Position numbers and translations under genes: made by a program. Shown here piece by piece: positions 18,751-28,149 of a stretch of 64,000 nucleotides of DNA. Numbering within the stretch: the first letter of the stretch is position 1; every line of letters begins with the position of its first letter. Below the pieces are notes generated by a model, which was not told where the DNA came from, searched no databases, and was given only the letters and a program-made list of their open reading frames with translations. The DNA is from an uncultured Caulobacterales bacterium (GTDB lineage Bacteria > Pseudomonadota > Alphaproteobacteria > Caulobacterales > Caulobacteraceae). The stretch is taken from positions 280,838 to 344,837 of the forward strand of contig CAIOYC010000008.1 of assembly GCA_903862425.1 (NCBI GenBank), written 5' to 3'.

Positions 18751-21198
18751 TCAGGTTCCGCGCGGTTTGGCTCTCAAAGTGGGTAGGGCGGTTGTCGGAT
18801 CTTCGGGCCACAGATGTTTGGGGTAGCGTCCTTTCATGTCTGTGCGCACGGCCTTCCAGGAGCCACGCCAGAAACCCGGCAGGTCTTTGGTAACCTGCAC
18901 AGGGCGGTGCGCCGGCGAGGTGAGCGAGAGGGTAAGCGGTACGCGCCCGCCGAGCATAGGGTGCTCGGTCAAACCGTAGAGCGCCTGCACCCGCACCTCC
19001 GCGCGCGGCCCACCCTCAGCGGCATAGTCAATAGCGAAGCTGTCCCCAGTGGGGCCAGTGAAGCGCGCGGGTGCGAGAAGGTCGAACCGTCGCTGCTGCT
19101 CGTAGGATAGTCGCACCTTGAGGGCTTCGTACAGCACCGCACCCGACAGCTTGTCGAGCCCGCCCGCCGCCACGATCAGCGGCTCGAGCCACGCCTCCAG
19201 TTCATCGGTGAGGGCCGCGTCGGACAGGTCCGGCCAATCCTCTCCCTTCATGGACCGGAGGAAAGCCATACGGTCGCGCAAAGATCGCGCTGCCTCCGTC
19301 CAGGGCAGCGCACCGAGTCCCTCGCGCCGCAACCGGTCGAGCTGGGCCTTCGCCAGCAGGCCTGGAGACGGCTTGTCGATGCGCCGCTCCAGCACCATGA
19401 GCCGGTCGAGGAACGTGCGCTCATAGGCGGTCGCCTTTCCGTCGGCGGCAGTCTCCACCACCGCCTCGGTGCGTAGCCGCGGAGCGAGGATGGCCAGCAC
19501 CTCGGACTCGTCGATCGGCGCCGCCAGCAGCACGCGGTCGCGCGCGGCGCCGCCGCCAAGGTCCGCCACGACGATCCAGTCGGCCGTAGCCAGGGCGTCG
19601 GTCGGCTCCACGAATACCGCGCGGCCTGTGGTCAGGCGAAATTCGCCGGGCTTTCCGCGCCGCCGGGCCGCCCGTTCCGGATAGGCGGCCAGCAGCAGAG
19701 CGCCGACCGAGGCCTCGCCCTCCCCTTCCCGTCCCGCCGACCTTGCCCAGCGCGTGGCGAGGCTCTGCGCCTGACGCGCCCGCTCGCCGCGATCACGTCC
19801 GAAGTTGGCGAGGCGGTCCTCCATATCGGTCGAAGTGCCGCCGAGACCGCGTTCGCCGAGCAGCACCGCGATACGGGCCGCCGTCTGCGCTGCGCCCTGT
19901 TCAGCGCCCCGCAAAACCATATGCGCCAGGCGCGGCGGCAGTGGCAGGCGGGCTATGGCCCGGCCATGTCCGGTGAGCCTTCCCGCCTCGTCCAGCGCCT
20001 TCAGCCCGACCAGCAGCGCACGCGCCTCACGCCACCCGGTGGCCGGCGGCGCATCGAGGAAGGCAAGGTCGTCCGGCGACACAGCGCCCCAGACGGCGAG
20101 GTCGAGCGCCAAACCGGAAAGGTCCGCCTCGAGAATCTCAGGCCGGTCGAAGGGCGTCAGGGCGCGGGTTTCCGCTTCATCCCACAGGCGAAAGGCGACG
20201 CCTGACTGGGTACGGCCCGCACGCCCTCGGCGCTGGTCGGCCGCCGCCCGGCTGACCCGTATCGTCTCCAACCGGGTCAGGCCGCTGGCGGGATCATAGC
20301 GCGGCGCGCGGGAGAGACCCGAATCGATCACCACGCGCACGCCCCCAATCGTCAAGCTGGTCTCGGCGATGGAGGTGGCCAGCACCACCTTGCGCCGACC
20401 GGACTGTGCGGGCGCGATGGCGCGATCCTGCTCGGCCGGCGTGAGCGCGCCATACAGAGGCGCGATATCCACATCGAGGGGCAAACGATCCGCCAGCAGG
20501 TCGGCGGTGCGTCGAATCTCACCTTGGCCAGGCAGAAAGACCAGCACTCCGCCTGTCTCCACCGCGAGCGCCTTGCGCACCGCCTTGGCCACCTGCGCCT
20601 CCAGCCGCTCGGCGGGGTCGCGACCGAGGTAGCGGGTCTCCACCGGCCAGGCTCGGCCAAGGCTCTCGATCACGGGCGCATCGCCCAACAGGGCGGAGAC
20701 ACGCGCACCATCAAGGGTAGCCGACATGACCAGAAGCTTGAGGTCCGGACGCAGCACGCCCTGGGCGTCGCGGGCCAGGGCCAGACCGAGGTCGGCGTCG
20801 AGGCTGCGCTCGTGGAACTCGTCGAACAGAACGGCCGAGACGCCCTCCAATCCCGGGTCGTCGAGGATCATGCGGGTGAAGACACCCTCGGTCACCACCT
20901 CGATACGGGTTCGGACGGAGACGCGGCTCTCCATGCGCACGCGAAACCCGACCGTCTCGCCCACCGGCTCACCGAGCGTGGAGGCCATGCGGTTGGCCGC
21001 CGCCCGAGCGGCCAACCGCCGCGGTTCGAGCACGATGATCCTTTCCGTCGCCCAAGGCTCATCCAACAGCGCCAGCGGTATGACTGTAGTCTTGCCGGCC
21101 CCCGGCGGAGCCACCAACACCGCCGCCTCCCGCACGCGCAACGCCTCCCTCAGCGCGGGAAGCGCCTCATGAACGGGCAGTTGCGGCGATGCGTCCAT
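18751..21198 (-). CDS. hrpB: ATP-dependent helicase HrpB
   Basis: A DExH helicase of 815 residues, of the size and domain plan of HrpB. P-loop VAPPGAGKTTVIPL, DEFHER as motif II, SATLDG as motif III and QRRGRAGRTQSG as motif VI are all present, followed by the HrpB-specific C-terminal half ending SPAHRPVQVTKDLPGFWRGSW. Its cellular role is poorly defined. The ATG at 21198 precedes the helicase domain by about 30 residues; the frame is open to 21261. Divergent from the APC permease. Confidence 0.93.
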   Translation of the reverse strand: MDASPQLPVHEALPALREALRVREAAVLVAPPGAGKTTVIPLALLDEPWATERIIVLEPRRLAARAAANRMASTLGEPVGETVGFRVRMESRVSVRTRIEVVTEGVFTRMILDDPGLEGVSAVLFDEFHERSLDADLGLALARDAQGVLRPDLKLLVMSATLDGARVSALLGDAPVIESLGRAWPVETRYLGRDPAERLEAQVAKAVRKALAVETGGVLVFLPGQGEIRRTADLLADRLPLDVDIAPLYGALTPAEQDRAIAPAQSGRRKVVLATSIAETSLTIGGVRVVIDSGLSRAPRYDPASGLTRLETIRVSRAAADQRRGRAGRTQSGVAFRLWDEAETRALTPFDRPEILEADLSGLALDLAVWGAVSPDDLAFLDAPPATGWREARALLVGLKALDEAGRLTGHGRAIARLPLPPRLAHMVLRGAEQGAAQTAARIAVLLGERGLGGTSTDMEDRLANFGRDRGERARQAQSLATRWARSAGREGEGEASVGALLLAAYPERAARRRGKPGEFRLTTGRAVFVEPTDALATADWIVVADLGGGAARDRVLLAAPIDESEVLAILAPRLRTEAVVETAADGKATAYERTFLDRLMVLERRIDKPSPGLLAKAQLDRLRREGLGALPWTEAARSLRDRMAFLRSMKGEDWPDLSDAALTDELEAWLEPLIVAAGGLDKLSGAVLYEALKVRLSYEQQRRFDLLAPARFTGPTGDSFAIDYAAEGGPRAEVRVQALYGLTEHPMLGGRVPLTLSLTSPAHRPVQVTKDLPGFWRGSWKAVRTDMKGRYPKHLWPEDPTTALPTLRAKPRGT

Positions 21199-21299
21199 GG
21201 TGACGACTGTGTGAACCTTCGCCCTTGACCGGGCGCGACGGGACGGGCTTCCTGCCCCCAATCCATTGGGATCGCCCGCGTATGGGCATAGGGGGAAGC

Positions 21300-22871
21300 A
21301 TGTGGCGTGTTAAGCCACTCGATCAAATCCTGGCCACGGCCGAAAAGAAATCCCTGCACCGCTCGCTGGGTCCCATTCAACTGACCCTGCTGGGCATCGG
21401 TGCCGTTATCGGCACCGGCATCTTCGTGCTCACCGCCACCGCTGCCCAGAAGGCCGGGCCGGGCATGATGGTCTCCTTCATGATCGCCGGACTGGTCTGC
21501 GCCGTTGCGGCGCTGTGCTACTCCGAGCTGGCCTCGATGGTACCGGTCGCAGGCTCGGCCTACACCTACTCCTATGCCGTGATGGGCGAACTGGTGGCCT
21601 GGCTGGTCGGCTGGGCCCTGATCCTGGAATACGCCCTGGGCGCCAGCGCGGTCGCCGTGGGTTGGTCCGGTCACATAACCGGCTTCCTCGACGCGGTCGG
21701 GCTGCACCTTCCCCACGCACTGACAGTAGGACCGCCGATCTCCATCGGCTTCGTCCACGGCGGCGAGATTGGCGGCGTACTGAACCTTCCGGCCGTATTG
21801 ATCACCGCCGCCGTGACGGCCCTGCTAATCCTTGGGACCAAGGAGAGCGCTACGGTGAACGCCGTGCTGGTCGGCATCAAGATTACGGCCCTTACGCTGT
21901 TCGTAATCATCACTTTGCCGCTGGTTTCCGGCCATATGAGCAACTTCCACCCCTTCACCCCGCGAGGCTGGGGCAACCCGCTCGATTCGACCGGGACTGG
22001 CGTACTGGGCGCAGCAGCCTCGATCTTCTTCGCCTATGTAGGCTTCGACGCGGTTTCGACCGCCGCTGAGGAAACGAAGAACCCGCAGCGCAATGTGCCC
22101 ATCGGGTTGATCGCCAGCCTGGCCATCTGCACCGTCTTTTACCTTCTGGTGGCAGGCGGCGCGATCGGAGCCTTCGGCGCCCAGCCGCTGATCGACGCGG
22201 TCACCGGCAAGTTTTTCGCTGACGGTTCGCCGGAGCTCTATGCCAGCGCCGCCTGCACCGGGGCCCACGCGCCGCTGGTCTGCTCCAAGGAGGCCCTTGC
22301 CCACGTGTTGCGCGAGGTGGGCCAACCCTTTTTCGGCAACCTGCTCGGTCTTGCCGCCACCATCGCACTGCCTTCCGTGGTTCTGCTGATGATGTATGGC
22401 CAGACCCGGATCTTCTTCGTCATGGCGCGTGACGGACTTCTGCCGAAGGGTCTCAGCGCGGTGCACCCCAAGTTCCACACCCCCTGGATTATCACCCTCG
22501 TCACGGGCGTGATCGTGGCCATCGCCGCCGCCTTCCTTCCCGTGGGATCTCTGGCTGACTATTCCAATGCCGGCACGTTGTTCGCCTTCGCGGCAGTTTC
22601 GGTAGGGGTGATGATCCTGCGCTTCACCGACAAGAACCGCGTGCGCCCCTTCAAGACGCCGTTGCTGTTCGTGGTAGCCCCCGTCTCCATCATCGGCTGC
22701 CTGCTGTTGTTCTTCAGTCTGGGCATGGAGTCCAAATTGGTCTTTGTCGGCTGGACCGCGATTGGGCTCGTTCTCTACTTCGCCTACGGCTTCTGGAAGT
22801 CGAACGTCCGCCACGGCATCGTCGATGACGTGGATCTCGACGACGGCGCCGGCGGCCTGCCGCCGAGCTAG
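21300..22871 (+). CDS. APC family amino acid permease (CAT-like)
   Basis: A 523-residue inner-membrane amino acid/proton symporter with about twelve hydrophobic segments. The first helix has the APC signature GAVIGTGIFVLTA; the sixth region has IFFAYVGFDAVSTAAEETKNPQRNVP, typical of the cationic-amino-acid-transporter/YfnA group. A substrate cannot be assigned. A Cys-containing extracytoplasmic loop (SAACTGAHAPLVCSKE) lies near the centre. The ATG at 21300 is preceded by AGGGGGAA. Divergent from hrpB, with about 100 bp between. Confidence 0.9.
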   Translation: MWRVKPLDQILATAEKKSLHRSLGPIQLTLLGIGAVIGTGIFVLTATAAQKAGPGMMVSFMIAGLVCAVAALCYSELASMVPVAGSAYTYSYAVMGELVAWLVGWALILEYALGASAVAVGWSGHITGFLDAVGLHLPHALTVGPPISIGFVHGGEIGGVLNLPAVLITAAVTALLILGTKESATVNAVLVGIKITALTLFVIITLPLVSGHMSNFHPFTPRGWGNPLDSTGTGVLGAAASIFFAYVGFDAVSTAAEETKNPQRNVPIGLIASLAICTVFYLLVAGGAIGAFGAQPLIDAVTGKFFADGSPELYASAACTGAHAPLVCSKEALAHVLREVGQPFFGNLLGLAATIALPSVVLLMMYGQTRIFFVMARDGLLPKGLSAVHPKFHTPWIITLVTGVIVAIAAAFLPVGSLADYSNAGTLFAFAAVSVGVMILRFTDKNRVRPFKTPLLFVVAPVSIIGCLLLFFSLGMESKLVFVGWTAIGLVLYFAYGFWKSNVRHGIVDDVDLDDGAGGLPPS

Positions 22872-22960
22872 TCGACCGGACAATCACTCCAGAGCGGCGG
22901 CGATGCAGCCCTTGCGTCGCCGCCCTTGCCTTTTAAGCGGGGGCTTATCAGATCAGGTCC

Positions 22961-23644
22961 ATGACCGAAGCCAACCCTGCCACCGCACCCATTCGCGCCA
23001 TGGTCGCGCCCGTGACGCCGCTCCAGCAGAACTGCACCATCGTCTGGTGCACGGCGACCAACAAGGCGGCGATCATCGACCCCGGCGGCGAGGCGCCGCG
23101 ACTGCTGAAGGCCATCGCCGACCAGGGCCTGACCTTGGAGAAGATCTGGGTCACTCACGGCCATATGGACCATGCCGGCGGCGTCGCGGCGATGAAGGCG
23201 GCGACCGGCGCCGTCATCGAGGGGCCGCACAGGGACGACCAGTTCTGGATCGACCGTATCGAGGAATCGGGACGCCAGTACGGCATCCCGGACGCTAAGG
23301 TCTTCACCCCCGACCGCTGGCTGGAGGACGGCGATGTCGTGACCCTCGGCGAGACAAGCTTTTCCGTCCGCCATTGTCCGGGCCACACGCCGGGCCATGT
23401 GGTGTTTATCCACGAGGGCGCGCGCTTCGCCCAGGTGGGGGATGTACTGTTCAAGGGCTCAATCGGCCGGACTGACTTCCCACGCGGCAATCACGCCGAC
23501 CTCATCGCCGCCATCACCGGCAAACTCTGGCCCTTCGGCGACGATATCGCCTTCGTGCCCGGTCACGGACCCATGTCCACCTTCGGCGCCGAGCGAAAGA
23601 CCAATCCTTTCGTGGCGGATGAAGTATTGAGCGCGGACGCGTAA
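22961..23644 (+). CDS. MBL-fold metallo-hydrolase (glyoxalase II-like)
   Basis: A 227-residue metallo-beta-lactamase fold hydrolase, probably cytosolic. The zinc motif THGHMDHAGG, CPGHTPGHVVF, the bridging Asp in VGDVLFKGS and the last His in FVPGHGP are all present. It resembles the short YcbL type of hydroxyacylglutathione hydrolase, which lacks the C-terminal glutathione-binding helices; the substrate may be an acyl-glutathione or another thioester. No operon partner is evident. Confidence 0.85.
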   Translation: MTEANPATAPIRAMVAPVTPLQQNCTIVWCTATNKAAIIDPGGEAPRLLKAIADQGLTLEKIWVTHGHMDHAGGVAAMKAATGAVIEGPHRDDQFWIDRIEESGRQYGIPDAKVFTPDRWLEDGDVVTLGETSFSVRHCPGHTPGHVVFIHEGARFAQVGDVLFKGSIGRTDFPRGNHADLIAAITGKLWPFGDDIAFVPGHGPMSTFGAERKTNPFVADEVLSADA

Positions 23645-23718
23645 GGCCAAGGCTGAGACGTAAACGCGCAGCGACATTCTATTTCAATCCAGACATTGCT
23701 GCGCCATTGTCCTCTGCC

Positions 23719-24483
23719 ATGAGCCGACGCATGGGAACGCTTGCTGAAACCATCTCGCCTGTAGCCCAGGCTACGGCCCGCATCGTGGTCATCGACGACG
23801 ATCCGGACATCCGCGAACTCGTCTCCGAGTTCCTGATCCGGCACGGCTTCGACGTGGAGGCCGCCGGCGACGCCGCAGGCTTGAACCGGGCGCTGGCGGC
23901 CGCGCCGACGGACCTGGTCATCCTCGATGTCATGCTACCCGGCGAGGACGGGCTGCACATCTGCCGCCGCCTGACCGGCTCGGACGGTCCCGCCGTCATC
24001 ATGCTGTCCGCCATGGGTGAGGAAACGGACCGCATCATCGGGCTTGAGCTCGGCGCCGACGATTATCTGCCCAAGCCCTGCAATCCGCGTGAGCTCCTGG
24101 CCCGCGTGCGCGCCGTGCTGCGTCGCCGGGGCGAACCGCGTCCGCAGGAGGGCGACCTCGGCGCCCAGTGCGAGTTCGCCGGCTGGCGCCTCGACCTCGT
24201 CCGGCGCGAGTTGAAGAGCCCTGATGGGGTCGTGGTCAACCTGTCGGGCGGAGAGTTTTCCTTGCTGCGCGCGCTCGTCGACCGGCCTGAGCGGGTCTTG
24301 ACCCGCGACCAGCTGCTCGACCTTGCGCGGGGCCCGGACAGCGACGCTTATGATCGCGCCATCGACGTGCAGATCAGTCGCCTGCGCAAGAAGCTCGGCG
24401 ATGGATCGGCCGGGGGCGGTGACCTGATCCGCACCGTGCGGAACGAAGGCTACATGTTCATGGCCAAGGTCCTGCGCCGGTGA
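23719..24483 (+). CDS. OmpR-family response regulator
   Basis: A two-component regulator with a receiver domain (acidic pair in VIDDDPD, phosphoacceptor Asp near residue 70 in LVILDVMLPGEDG, Lys in YLPKPCNPRE) and a winged-helix DNA-binding domain ending RTVRNEGYMF. It is followed 13 bp later by its histidine kinase. ATGs at 23719 and 23731 are both possible starts, neither with a strong ribosome site. The stimulus and target genes are unknown; the EF-hand lipoprotein downstream is a candidate co-member. Confidence 0.88.
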   Translation: MSRRMGTLAETISPVAQATARIVVIDDDPDIRELVSEFLIRHGFDVEAAGDAAGLNRALAAAPTDLVILDVMLPGEDGLHICRRLTGSDGPAVIMLSAMGEETDRIIGLELGADDYLPKPCNPRELLARVRAVLRRRGEPRPQEGDLGAQCEFAGWRLDLVRRELKSPDGVVVNLSGGEFSLLRALVDRPERVLTRDQLLDLARGPDSDAYDRAIDVQISRLRKKLGDGSAGGGDLIRTVRNEGYMFMAKVLRR

Positions 24484-24496
24484 CATACGAGGGGGC

Positions 24497-25909
24497 ATGA
24501 GGTTTTTTCGCCCCAGCGCGGTCCTTCGCGCGCCAGTCTTCGCTCAACTGATGGCCCTGGTCCTGGTCAGCCTCGTGGCGGCGCTGGCGATCAATGTGGC
24601 CATCGTCTTTCTATTGCCGCCGCCGGCGCCAGAAATGTACCCGGTTACGGAAGTCGCCGCCGCGCTAAAGGCTGGCGGCGCGCCGGTTCATTCGTCAAAC
24701 CAGCACAGCTTTGCGGCGCACGTGAAAGGCGCCCCGGCCCCCTTCACACGCGGACGCCCCCGGTTCCGCGAAGCCGTCCTGGCGCGCAGCCTCGCAGGAA
24801 GCCTGAACGAACCCGTCGCAAAGGTCCGCGTGGTTCTGCTCGACCGTATCCCGGCCCCCAATGCTCGACGATTGACACGGGACGATAACATACGTCGGGC
24901 TGGTGCATCGCGCGCGCCGCCGTTCGATGGGCGCCTGCCTCCGCGCGGCTCGCTCCCTGCCATGCAGGAAAACTTCATCTTCGCGCCGTTCGAGGCTTCG
25001 ATCCAGCAGCCCGATGGCCAGTGGATGACCTTGCGGGTCGAAGAGTCCGGCCTGGTGAAGTCGTGGCAGACGCGGGTCCTGCTGTGCTTTGCGCTGAGCG
25101 CCTTGATCCTGATCCCCATCGTCTATCTGTTCGCGCGCCGCCTGGCTCGTCCCATCGCCGCTTTCGCCCAGGCCGCCGAACGACTGGGACGCGACCCAGG
25201 CGCACCGCCATTGGATCTTCAGGGGCCGGCGGAGGTCGAAACCGCCGCAACAGCGTTCAACGAAATGCAGGAGCGAATCCGCCGCTATGTGCAGGACCGA
25301 ACCGCCATGGTCGGCGCCGTTGCACACGACATGCGCACGCCCCTCACTCGCGTGCGCTTTCGTATCGAGGCGGCTCCCGAACCCCTGCGCTCGAAAATCA
25401 TCGCCGACATCGACCAGATGGACGCCATGATCTCCTCCGCCATGGCCTTCGTGCGCGACGCCTCCGACCCTGTCGAACGGCGTAAGCTGGAGCTCGTCTC
25501 GCTGGTCGAGAGCGTCGCGGACGAAATGGCGGAGACAGGTCTCAGCGTCACGTCCGAGGGCGACGGTCCGGTGGTGATCCACGGAGACCCGATCGGCCTG
25601 CGCCGACTGGTCACCAACCTTATCGACAACGCGGTCAAGTTCGCCGGCAGCGCCCATGCCCGCGTCTATGCCGAGGACGGCTCGGCCATTGTCGAGGTGG
25701 ACGACGACGGACCGGGCGTGCCGGAAGGCGAGCGCGAAAAGTTATTCGAACCGTTCCAGCGCGGCGAGCCCTCACGTTCCCGGGCGACAGGCGGCACCGG
25801 CCTCGGCCTCGCCGTTGTACGCTCCGTGGCGCGTGGCCACGGCGGCGACGCCAGCCTGGAGAACCGTGTCGGCGGCGGCCTTCGCGCCCGCGCCACCTTG
25901 CCGATGTAG
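24497..25909 (+). CDS. sensor histidine kinase (HisKA/HATPase)
   Basis: A 470-residue inner-membrane kinase. A first membrane segment spans residues 20-40, a periplasmic part of about 150 residues follows, the second segment is near 193-213, then HAMP, HisKA (GAVAHDMRTPLTR, His about 277) and the ATPase domain with NLIDNAVKF, DDGPGVPEGE and GGTGLGLAVV. The periplasmic part is basic and Pro-rich, without a recognised domain. It pairs with the regulator just upstream, and an EF-hand lipoprotein starts 11 bp downstream. A GAGGGGG ribosome site precedes the ATG. Confidence 0.88.
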   Translation: MRFFRPSAVLRAPVFAQLMALVLVSLVAALAINVAIVFLLPPPAPEMYPVTEVAAALKAGGAPVHSSNQHSFAAHVKGAPAPFTRGRPRFREAVLARSLAGSLNEPVAKVRVVLLDRIPAPNARRLTRDDNIRRAGASRAPPFDGRLPPRGSLPAMQENFIFAPFEASIQQPDGQWMTLRVEESGLVKSWQTRVLLCFALSALILIPIVYLFARRLARPIAAFAQAAERLGRDPGAPPLDLQGPAEVETAATAFNEMQERIRRYVQDRTAMVGAVAHDMRTPLTRVRFRIEAAPEPLRSKIIADIDQMDAMISSAMAFVRDASDPVERRKLELVSLVESVADEMAETGLSVTSEGDGPVVIHGDPIGLRRLVTNLIDNAVKFAGSAHARVYAEDGSAIVEVDDDGPGVPEGEREKLFEPFQRGEPSRSRATGGTGLGLAVVRSVARGHGGDASLENRVGGGLRARATLPM

Positions 25910-25920
25910 AGGAGGACGGG

Positions 25921-26694
25921 ATGCATCGCCTGATCACCCTGTCCATGACGGGTCTGCTGGCCGTCGTGGCTGCCTGCGCCAGCGGCGACCAGGATCCCAC
26001 CCGTTATCGCGAAATCGGTCGAGGCGGTTTCGGACGAGGCGGCGGCGGCGACGAACACGGACCGCGTCATGATGTGCTCAACACCTTCATCAGTCCTGCG
26101 GGCAAGCCTTACCGCAGCCAGCCCGGCCAGCCTTATCCGGTGGCGATCTGGTTCGCCGCCGCCGATATCGACCATGACGGTAGGCTGACGCCGGAAGAGT
26201 TCCGCAAAGACGCGGAGGAGTTCTTCCACGAACTGGACACCAACCACGACGGCGTCATCGACGGGTTCGAGGTGCAGGACTACGAGCAGAAGGTCGCCCC
26301 GGAAATACTGCCTAATATCGAGGGTCTTGCCGCTGGCGAAGGCATGGACCTGACCCTCGGCCACAGGGGCGACCGGCAGAATGGCCCCGAGATCGGCGGC
26401 AATCGCGCCAACCGCAATGGCCGGGTTGTGGCCAGCGACCGACGTCCACAAGGCGCGGGTGTATTCGGCCTTCTCAACGAGCCTGAGCCCGTAGCGGCGA
26501 CCGACACCAGCTTCAACGGCAAGATCACGCTGCAGGAATTCGAGGCGGCAGCGGATCGCCGCTTCGCCATCCTCGACACCAAGAGGCTCGGTTATCTCAC
26601 CTTGGCGGACTTACCCAAGACCCCTGCCCAAGAAGCTGCAGAACGCGAGGCTGCACGGCGGGCCAAGGGAGCGGCCAAAACCTCGCCGCGCTAA
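25921..26694 (+). CDS. EF-hand lipoprotein
   Basis: A 257-residue lipoprotein: signal peptide with a lipobox-like VVAAC (Cys near 19), so it should be membrane-anchored outside the cytosol. Two canonical EF-hand loops are visible: residues 82-93 (DIDHDGRLTPEE) and 106-117 (DTNHDGVIDGFE). A third loop near 195 (DTSFNGKITLQEFE) is weaker and a fourth (DTKRLGYLTLADL) is degenerate. It directly follows the kinase gene with GAGGAGG upstream, so it may be part of the same operon and could report calcium to the sensor (inference). Confidence 0.78.
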   Translation: MHRLITLSMTGLLAVVAACASGDQDPTRYREIGRGGFGRGGGGDEHGPRHDVLNTFISPAGKPYRSQPGQPYPVAIWFAAADIDHDGRLTPEEFRKDAEEFFHELDTNHDGVIDGFEVQDYEQKVAPEILPNIEGLAAGEGMDLTLGHRGDRQNGPEIGGNRANRNGRVVASDRRPQGAGVFGLLNEPEPVAATDTSFNGKITLQEFEAAADRRFAILDTKRLGYLTLADLPKTPAQEAAEREAARRAKGAAKTSPR

Positions 26695-26942
26695 CGGTCG
26701 AACTGGCGGACTAGGATCGCCCCCAGGACCAAGCCGGCGACGAAGGCTGATGCGGCAGAAACGCTGACCGAGAGGAAAGGCCGGGTCTGCACCGTGTCGC
26801 GGATCACATCGGTCTGATCCACGGCCCAGTCGCGGGCAGCGGCGGCGCGTTCCTCCACCTGACGGCGAATTTCAGCGGTGCGAGCGGCGGCGTCCTCGAA
26901 GGCTTGCTGCGCGGCGGGACCGGCGTTGTCGAAGGCGTCCAT
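26691..26942 (-). CDS. DUF883-like small membrane protein
   Basis: An 83-residue protein with a charged, helical N-terminal half rich in Ala, Glu and Arg (AARTAEIRRQVEERAAAARDW) and one C-terminal transmembrane segment (FLSVSVSAASAFVAGLVLGAI). This plan matches the DUF883/ElaB-YqjD type of inner-membrane proteins, some of which bind ribosomes in stationary phase. It is downstream of phyR on the same strand, and its end overlaps the EF-hand gene by 4 bp. Confidence 0.65.
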   Translation of the reverse strand: MDAFDNAGPAAQQAFEDAAARTAEIRRQVEERAAAARDWAVDQTDVIRDTVQTRPFLSVSVSAASAFVAGLVLGAILVRQFDR

Positions 26943-27038
26943 AGGGCTGGCTCCAGTTCAGATCCTGGCTCGATAATACCTGAGCCGTACGCCGGTTCCT
27001 AACCTGAGCTATTCAGCCCAGACGGGGAACACGCAAGG

Positions 27039-27824
27039 CTATAGAGCCACTTGCGCGACCCCAGCCGCCTCGCGTGGAGAATGGAAAAACAGAGCCTGAG
27101 CCACCAGCGCCTTCACCGCCTCCTCGCGGAATGGCTTGGTGATCAGGAAGGCCGGCTCAGGACGTTCTCCGGTGAGCAGGTGCTCCGGGAAGGCGGTGAT
27201 GAAGATGACCGGCACGTCCATCTCCGCCAAAATGTCGTTGGCGGCATCGATGCCGTTGGAGCCGTCGGCGAGGCGAATGTCGGCGAGCACCAGGCCGGGC
27301 AGCTTGGCCTTGGCTAAACTCACCGCCTCGCTATGGGTCGAGGCGGCGCCGACCACATCGTGGCCGAGCTCGCGCACCAGGCGCGTGAGGTCAAGGGCAA
27401 TGATGGGTTCGTCCTCGATGATCAACACGCGGGACGCCAGTTGTTGCTCGAGATCGCTCTGAGCGGCGGCGAGAATCGCCTCAAACTCGGCCTTATCAAT
27501 CTGCAGCACCTTAGCGCCTTCTTCGGGCGGGAAGCCTTCCATGCCCGCCAGCAAAAGCGCCGCGCGGCGTTCCGGCGAAAGACCCTGCAAGCGGCTATCG
27601 GCAGGGGAATCGTCCGAGCCGCTCTTGCCATCCCAATTCCACACCTGATGCAGCACCCTGTAGAGGCCTACACGTAGTGGAAGCTCGGAATCTAGATTGA
27701 GCACGCCGCCGAGCAGGCCTTCGATAGCGTTGGAGACCAACGCGTCGCCCCGAGCCTGCGACCCGGTGAGTGCGCGGGCGTAACGACGCAGGTATGGCGC
27801 CTGTCGAACGATCTGTTTTGGCAT
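27039..27824 (-). CDS. phyR: PhyR-type general stress response regulator
   Basis: PhyR controls the alphaproteobacterial general stress response: when phosphorylated, its sigma-like domain binds anti-sigma factor NepR and frees the sigma factor EcfG. Here a sigma-like N-terminal domain (residues 1-125, beginning PKQIVRQAPYLRRYARALTG) precedes a receiver with RVLIIEDEP, phosphoacceptor Asp182 in LVLADIRLADG, FITAFPEHLLTGERPEP and FLITKPF (Lys230). That receiver signature is the PhyR/FATGUY kind. The ATG at 27824 gives 261 residues, the family norm. An EcfG-type promoter lies upstream, giving positive feedback. No ecfG gene is visible here. Confidence 0.95.
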   Translation of the reverse strand: MPKQIVRQAPYLRRYARALTGSQARGDALVSNAIEGLLGGVLNLDSELPLRVGLYRVLHQVWNWDGKSGSDDSPADSRLQGLSPERRAALLLAGMEGFPPEEGAKVLQIDKAEFEAILAAAQSDLEQQLASRVLIIEDEPIIALDLTRLVRELGHDVVGAASTHSEAVSLAKAKLPGLVLADIRLADGSNGIDAANDILAEMDVPVIFITAFPEHLLTGERPEPAFLITKPFREEAVKALVAQALFFHSPREAAGVAQVAL

Positions 27825-27907
27825 ACCCGTTCCCCCGTCGTGCCGAACCGCGCCTGCGGTTTGGGCCACCCCCGACTCGGCGCGCCTGGAACGCGCCGTC
27901 GAACCAA

Positions 27908-27932
27908 AACGAGGTAGTCTGTTCAAGGTTCC
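27908..27932 (-). promoter_or_regulatory. EcfG-type promoter of phyR
   Basis: On the minus strand GGAAC (27932-27928) is followed by a 16-base spacer and CGTT (27911-27908). This is an exact match to the GGAAC-N16/17-CGTT sequence recognised by EcfG general-stress sigma factors. Transcription should begin near 27900, about 75 bases before the phyR ATG at 27824. I checked the spacing base by base. Confidence 0.8.
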
Positions 27933-28043
27933 AGCCCTGTCCCCTGCAACCCGCAGGGAGCGGGTGAGGTGGATAGGTTTAATACAGTCACGGTGAGCAA
28001 GCGCCTGCGCGTTCCGACGCAGGGCATGCGTATGCTTCATACC

Positions 28044-28055
28044 GTGCACATGCAC
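28044..28055. repeat. short inverted repeat in phyR-KGG intergenic region
   Basis: GTGCA-CA-TGCAC is a perfect 5-bp inverted repeat with a 2-base centre. It lies in the 397-bp gap between phyR and the KGG-motif gene, which otherwise holds only the two EcfG-type promoters. It could be a regulator site, but a repeat this short can occur by chance. Confidence 0.25.
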
Positions 28056-28149
28056 AGCTCATCCTCGTTCCGGTTTACATGTCTTGGCGCACCGGACCTT
28101 CGTCCGTTGGCGCTCATTGAAAAAGCTGAACCATGATCGAGCCTTGGCG

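Noticed and set aside
26975..26999. GGAAC upstream of the DUF883-like gene as an EcfG promoter
   Set aside because: With a 16-base spacer the -10 reads TATT and with 17 it reads ATTA; neither resembles CGTT.
27942..27958. CCCTGC/GCAGGG hairpin upstream of phyR
   Set aside because: Six-base stem without further support; chance matches are common at this GC content.
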